From Bacteroidota bacterium (GTDB taxonomy: Bacteria > Bacteroidota > Bacteroidia > Bacteroidales > B18-G4): a stretch of DNA of 7,606 nucleotides. Below, piece by piece: positions 5,240 through 7,606 of this stretch (positions are counted from its first letter, which is position 1; the number at the start of each line of letters is the position of its first letter). The notes under the pieces were generated by a model. That model ran no database searches and had not been told where the DNA came from. It worked only from the letters and a program-made list of their open reading frames with translations. A program made the position numbers and the translations under genes. Location of the stretch: assembly GCA_030635045.1 (NCBI GenBank), contig DAOVZP010000066.1, positions 1 through 7,606 of the forward strand, written 5' to 3'.

Positions 5240-6001
5240 ATGAGAAGAAAAATCGTAGCAGGAAACTGGAAGATGAACATGCGCTTTTCGGAAGCTGACG
5301 ATCTCCTTACCCTGATCCTTGATGATATTGAAAAGAATGGACTCCCGGAACATGTAGATGTTGTGGTCTGTCCACCGGCACTATATCTTGAGCTCGCTAC
5401 CGATATGGCATCGGGAAAGCCACTGTTCGTCGGTGCCCAGAATGTTGGTGCATACGAGAGTGGAGCCTATACCGGTGAGATTTCTGCCGGCATGCTTGAA
5501 TCGGTTGAGGTGGATTATTGCATCATAGGACATTCTGAGCGAAGGCAGTATTTTTATGAATCCAATGCAGATCTTGCTAAAAAGACCGATGTCTTGCTCC
5601 ACCATGGCATCATACCCATTTTTTGCTGTGGTGAATTGCTCGACGACCGTGAAGATGATATGCACATGGAGGTTGTTAGCACACAGCTTGAAGAAGGCCT
5701 GTTTCACCTTGAAGAGAGTGATTTCAGTAAAGTGCTCATTGCATATGAACCTGTTTGGGCTATTGGTACGGGAAAGACCGCCACTCCGGAACAGGCTCAG
5801 GAAATGCATGCTTTTATACGTGCCCTGGTGGCTAAAAAATACTCCAAACAAATAGCTGATGAGTGTTTGATCCTTTATGGAGGAAGCTGTAACGCGGGCA
5901 ATGCCAAAGAGCTTTTCTCGCAGGAAGATGTTGATGGCGGACTCATTGGCGGGGCTTCCCTTAAAGCAAAAGATTTTGCCACTATAATCAGATCAGCCTG
6001 A
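5240..6001 (+). CDS. tpiA: Triose-phosphate isomerase
   Basis: TpiA interconverts dihydroxyacetone phosphate and glyceraldehyde 3-phosphate in glycolysis and gluconeogenesis, as a cytosolic homodimer. At 253 residues it is full length. The catalytic set is complete: N9 and K11 in G-N-W-K-M-N, H98 in I-I-G-H-S-E-R-R, and E170 in A-Y-E-P-V-W-A-I-G-T-G, the start of the mobile loop 6. The phosphate-binding loops Y-G-G-S-C-N (213-218) and G-G-L-I-G-G-A-S-L near the C-terminus are also present. ATG 5240 gives the standard N-terminus. The 39-bp A/T-rich gap to the permease gene is the largest within this gene run, so an additional promoter there is possible, though I see no convincing element. prmA follows after 6 bp. 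From memory, tpiA lies near DUF1599 and DoxX-type genes in several Bacteroidota. Confidence 0.98.
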   Translation: MRRKIVAGNWKMNMRFSEADDLLTLILDDIEKNGLPEHVDVVVCPPALYLELATDMASGKPLFVGAQNVGAYESGAYTGEISAGMLESVEVDYCIIGHSERRQYFYESNADLAKKTDVLLHHGIIPIFCCGELLDDREDDMHMEVVSTQLEEGLFHLEESDFSKVLIAYEPVWAIGTGKTATPEQAQEMHAFIRALVAKKYSKQIADECLILYGGSCNAGNAKELFSQEDVDGGLIGGASLKAKDFATIIRSA

Positions 6002-6007
6002 CCCCTT

Positions 6008-6841
6008 ATGAAGATATTTTATGAGGTAAGCATCCCCATAAAAGGGGAACCGGTTGAGCAAGTACTGGCTCGACTTTCTGTACTCGGTTTTGATGGTTTC
6101 ATGGAAGAGGATGACCAGCTAAAAGCGTATATGGAAAAAGGTGATGTTGAGGCCGGCAGCCTGCAGGAACTTCTATCCGATAATGAAATCGCCGGTGCGA
6201 GGATCGATGAGATCGAAGACAGAAACTGGAATGCAGAATGGGAATCAGAGTATGAACCGGTGATCATCGATGGGAAGACCATGGTTCGGGCACCCTTTCA
6301 TGATCCGGTTCCGGGCATTGAATGGGACATTATTATTGAGCCCAAGATGTCGTTCGGCACAGCACATCATGAAACTACTTCGCAAATGCTTTCTTTGATC
6401 GCCCGGATGGACCTGGCCGGAAAAACGGTTTTGGATATGGGCTGTGGTACTGCCGTGCTTGCCATCCTGGCATTTAAAAAGGGTGCAGGCAGTATCCTTG
6501 CGATAGATAATGATGAATGGGCATACCAAAATTCTCTTGAAAACACCCTGCTGAATGATGCCCCGGATATTGAGGTGCTCTCAGGGGACAGGCAATCCAT
6601 CGAAAATCGTTATTTTGATATAATATTTGCCAATATTAACCGTAATATATTGTTAGAGGACATTCCGCATTATGCCGCGGCTTTAAATCCGGGAGGTATC
6701 CTGATGATGAGCGGCTTTTACCGGGACGACCTGGAACAGATCAAAAAAAAGAGTGCTGCGTGCATGCTCAGGCTTGCCGATGCACGTTCAAAAAATAGCT
6801 GGACTGCTGCTATCTTCATTAAGGATCAGGCGAATGATTAA
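6008..6841 (+). CDS. prmA: Ribosomal protein L11 methyltransferase PrmA
   Basis: PrmA trimethylates several amino groups of ribosomal protein L11 using S-adenosylmethionine. The 277-residue product has the family's two-part build. The N-terminal L11-recognition domain is about residues 1-60. A linker contains N-W-N-A-E-W-E and Y-E-P, and the Rossmann-type methyltransferase domain follows. The family signature is S-F-G-T-A-H-H-E-T-T (115-124), where Ala119 replaces the more usual Gly. SAM motif I is L-D-M-G-C-G-T (142-148), an acidic A-I-D-N-D ends the next strand, and motif IV is F-A-N-I-N-R-N (207-213), the PrmA form of the N-P-P-Y-like substrate loop. The gene starts 6 bp after tpiA without a visible Shine-Dalgarno. 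Its end overlaps the next gene by 8 bp, so these genes are probably one transcript. Confidence 0.96.
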   Translation: MKIFYEVSIPIKGEPVEQVLARLSVLGFDGFMEEDDQLKAYMEKGDVEAGSLQELLSDNEIAGARIDEIEDRNWNAEWESEYEPVIIDGKTMVRAPFHDPVPGIEWDIIIEPKMSFGTAHHETTSQMLSLIARMDLAGKTVLDMGCGTAVLAILAFKKGAGSILAIDNDEWAYQNSLENTLLNDAPDIEVLSGDRQSIENRYFDIIFANINRNILLEDIPHYAAALNPGGILMMSGFYRDDLEQIKKKSAACMLRLADARSKNSWTAAIFIKDQAND

Positions 6842-7606
6842 AAATCGACTCTTGCTCATAATGCTTTTTACGATCCTGCTTCTCCAATTTCCCGGAAGCG
6901 GCCAGGCTCAGATGATAAAGGAAGTGCATCAGAACAGGAATGATTATTTTCTCGATATCACCACCATCCTGCAATATACAAGCAACAAGGACTATCTTGC
7001 CCGGGGGGAGGAGCTGCTTGGAAGCTTTGCCGGTGTATGGGAGTCAGGATATTTCAAGCCGCACCACCGTGATAAGATCTATGAGGTTTCCAATGCGATG
7101 CTCAGCAAATCGATGCGGTCCTATCCTCATTTCTACGATTTTATAAGCAACCTGACCACCTTTGTCGAAAAAGGCCTGGATGATAACAGCCTGGAATTAT
7201 GGCTTACTGAGCTTGATACATTGGGCACACTCAGGTCCTCCGGGCCTATGGCCGAATTCCTTGAGTATACCGTGAATCTGTTCGGAAACTCCATTCTCTA
7301 TGAAACAAGGTCCCGTGCATGGTATTTCAGGAATGGAACTTTCACCTTTGCATATGACAGTTTGCTGTACCTGGATTTCCCGGAACTCGACCTGATCTGT
7401 TCCACAGGCCGTGATAGCACAGTGATCACGCAAACGAGCGGGAAATATTATCCTTCCAATGAATTATTCTCAGGCAGAAATGGCAGTGTCAGCTGGCTCA
7501 GGGCCGGATTTGATGAGGATGAGGTTTATGCCAGCCTGCAAAAATTTGATATCGACCTTAAGACGCTCTCCTTCAAAACAGATTCTGCGGTATTGCATAA
7601 TAAAAC
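6834..7606 (+). CDS. Exported protein of unknown function, 5' part (runs off the window)
   Basis: An uninterrupted frame starts at ATG 6834, inside the last codons of prmA, and stays open for 257 codons to the window edge. The N-terminus is a clear signal peptide: K3 and R5, a hydrophobic core (about 6-17), then G-S-G-Q-A with likely cleavage after A25. No cysteine lies at the cleavage point, so it is not an obvious lipoprotein. The mature part begins helical (about 30-135, with W-E-S-G-Y-F-K-P-H-H-R-D-K) and then becomes strand-rich, with many aromatic residues, around 160-257, including S-W-L-R-A-G-F-D-E-D-E-V-Y-A. I recall similar motifs in very large Bacteroidota hypothetical proteins but cannot assign a function. 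AAGGA (6821-6825) lies eight bases before the start. The site of action should be the periplasm or outer membrane. Confidence 0.82.
   Translation, partial: MIKNRLLLIMLFTILLLQFPGSGQAQMIKEVHQNRNDYFLDITTILQYTSNKDYLARGEELLGSFAGVWESGYFKPHHRDKIYEVSNAMLSKSMRSYPHFYDFISNLTTFVEKGLDDNSLELWLTELDTLGTLRSSGPMAEFLEYTVNLFGNSILYETRSRAWYFRNGTFTFAYDSLLYLDFPELDLICSTGRDSTVITQTSGKYYPSNELFSGRNGSVSWLRAGFDEDEVYASLQKFDIDLKTLSFKTDSAVLHNK

Noticed and set aside
6940..7146. Small plus-strand frame of 68 codons near the right edge
   Set aside because: It lies in another frame inside the longer signal-peptide-bearing gene that begins at 6834.

Overview
The window looks like chromosomal housekeeping DNA from a Bacteroidota bacterium, probably Bacteroidales-like. 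I base this on moderate G+C, mostly absent Shine-Dalgarno sequences with A-rich leaders, and gene types typical of that phylum: a tandem DUF1599 protein translationally coupled to a DoxX/MauE-type membrane protein near tpiA, and a folP/cdaA neighbourhood. Eight complete protein genes and fragments of two more (one at each edge, nine identifiable products and one unknown) fill nearly all of the sequence. I see no tRNA, rRNA, CRISPR array, insertion sequence or phage gene, and no gene-free stretch longer than about 300 bases.

Left region (1-720): the 3' end of a folate-linked cyclodeaminase/cyclohydrolase gene is followed by a small Dabb-domain gene. Short tandem repeats flank the Dabb gene: three 7-bp units abut its start codon, and nine 9-bp units begin inside its last codons and run toward the next gene. 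A weak hairpin with a T-tract follows.

Middle (721-2460): cdaA, a membrane diadenylate cyclase that makes c-di-AMP and apparently starts at TTG, converges on folP (dihydropteroate synthase, minus strand), with 11 bases between the stop codons. folP is divergent from the next gene across a 79-bp spacer that carries a GC-rich imperfect palindrome and a possible promoter.

Right region (2461-7606): six plus-strand genes are packed like an operon. They are a duplicated DUF1599 protein, a MauE/DoxX-like membrane protein with a cysteine-free, thioredoxin-like tail (ATGA overlap), a DppB-type ABC permease, tpiA, prmA, and the 5' end of a secreted protein of unknown function that overlaps prmA by 8 bases and runs off the window. 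The only gap above 6 bp is 39 bp in front of tpiA.

The annotated enzymes cover folate metabolism (cyclodeaminase, FolP), second-messenger synthesis (CdaA), glycolysis (TpiA) and ribosome modification (PrmA). The least understood parts are the DUF1599/MauE-thioredoxin pair, the large exported protein at the right edge, and the 9-bp repeat, whose unit length keeps one reading frame across the Dabb-cdaA gap. I found no clear new defence or mobile system. The best leads are those three items.
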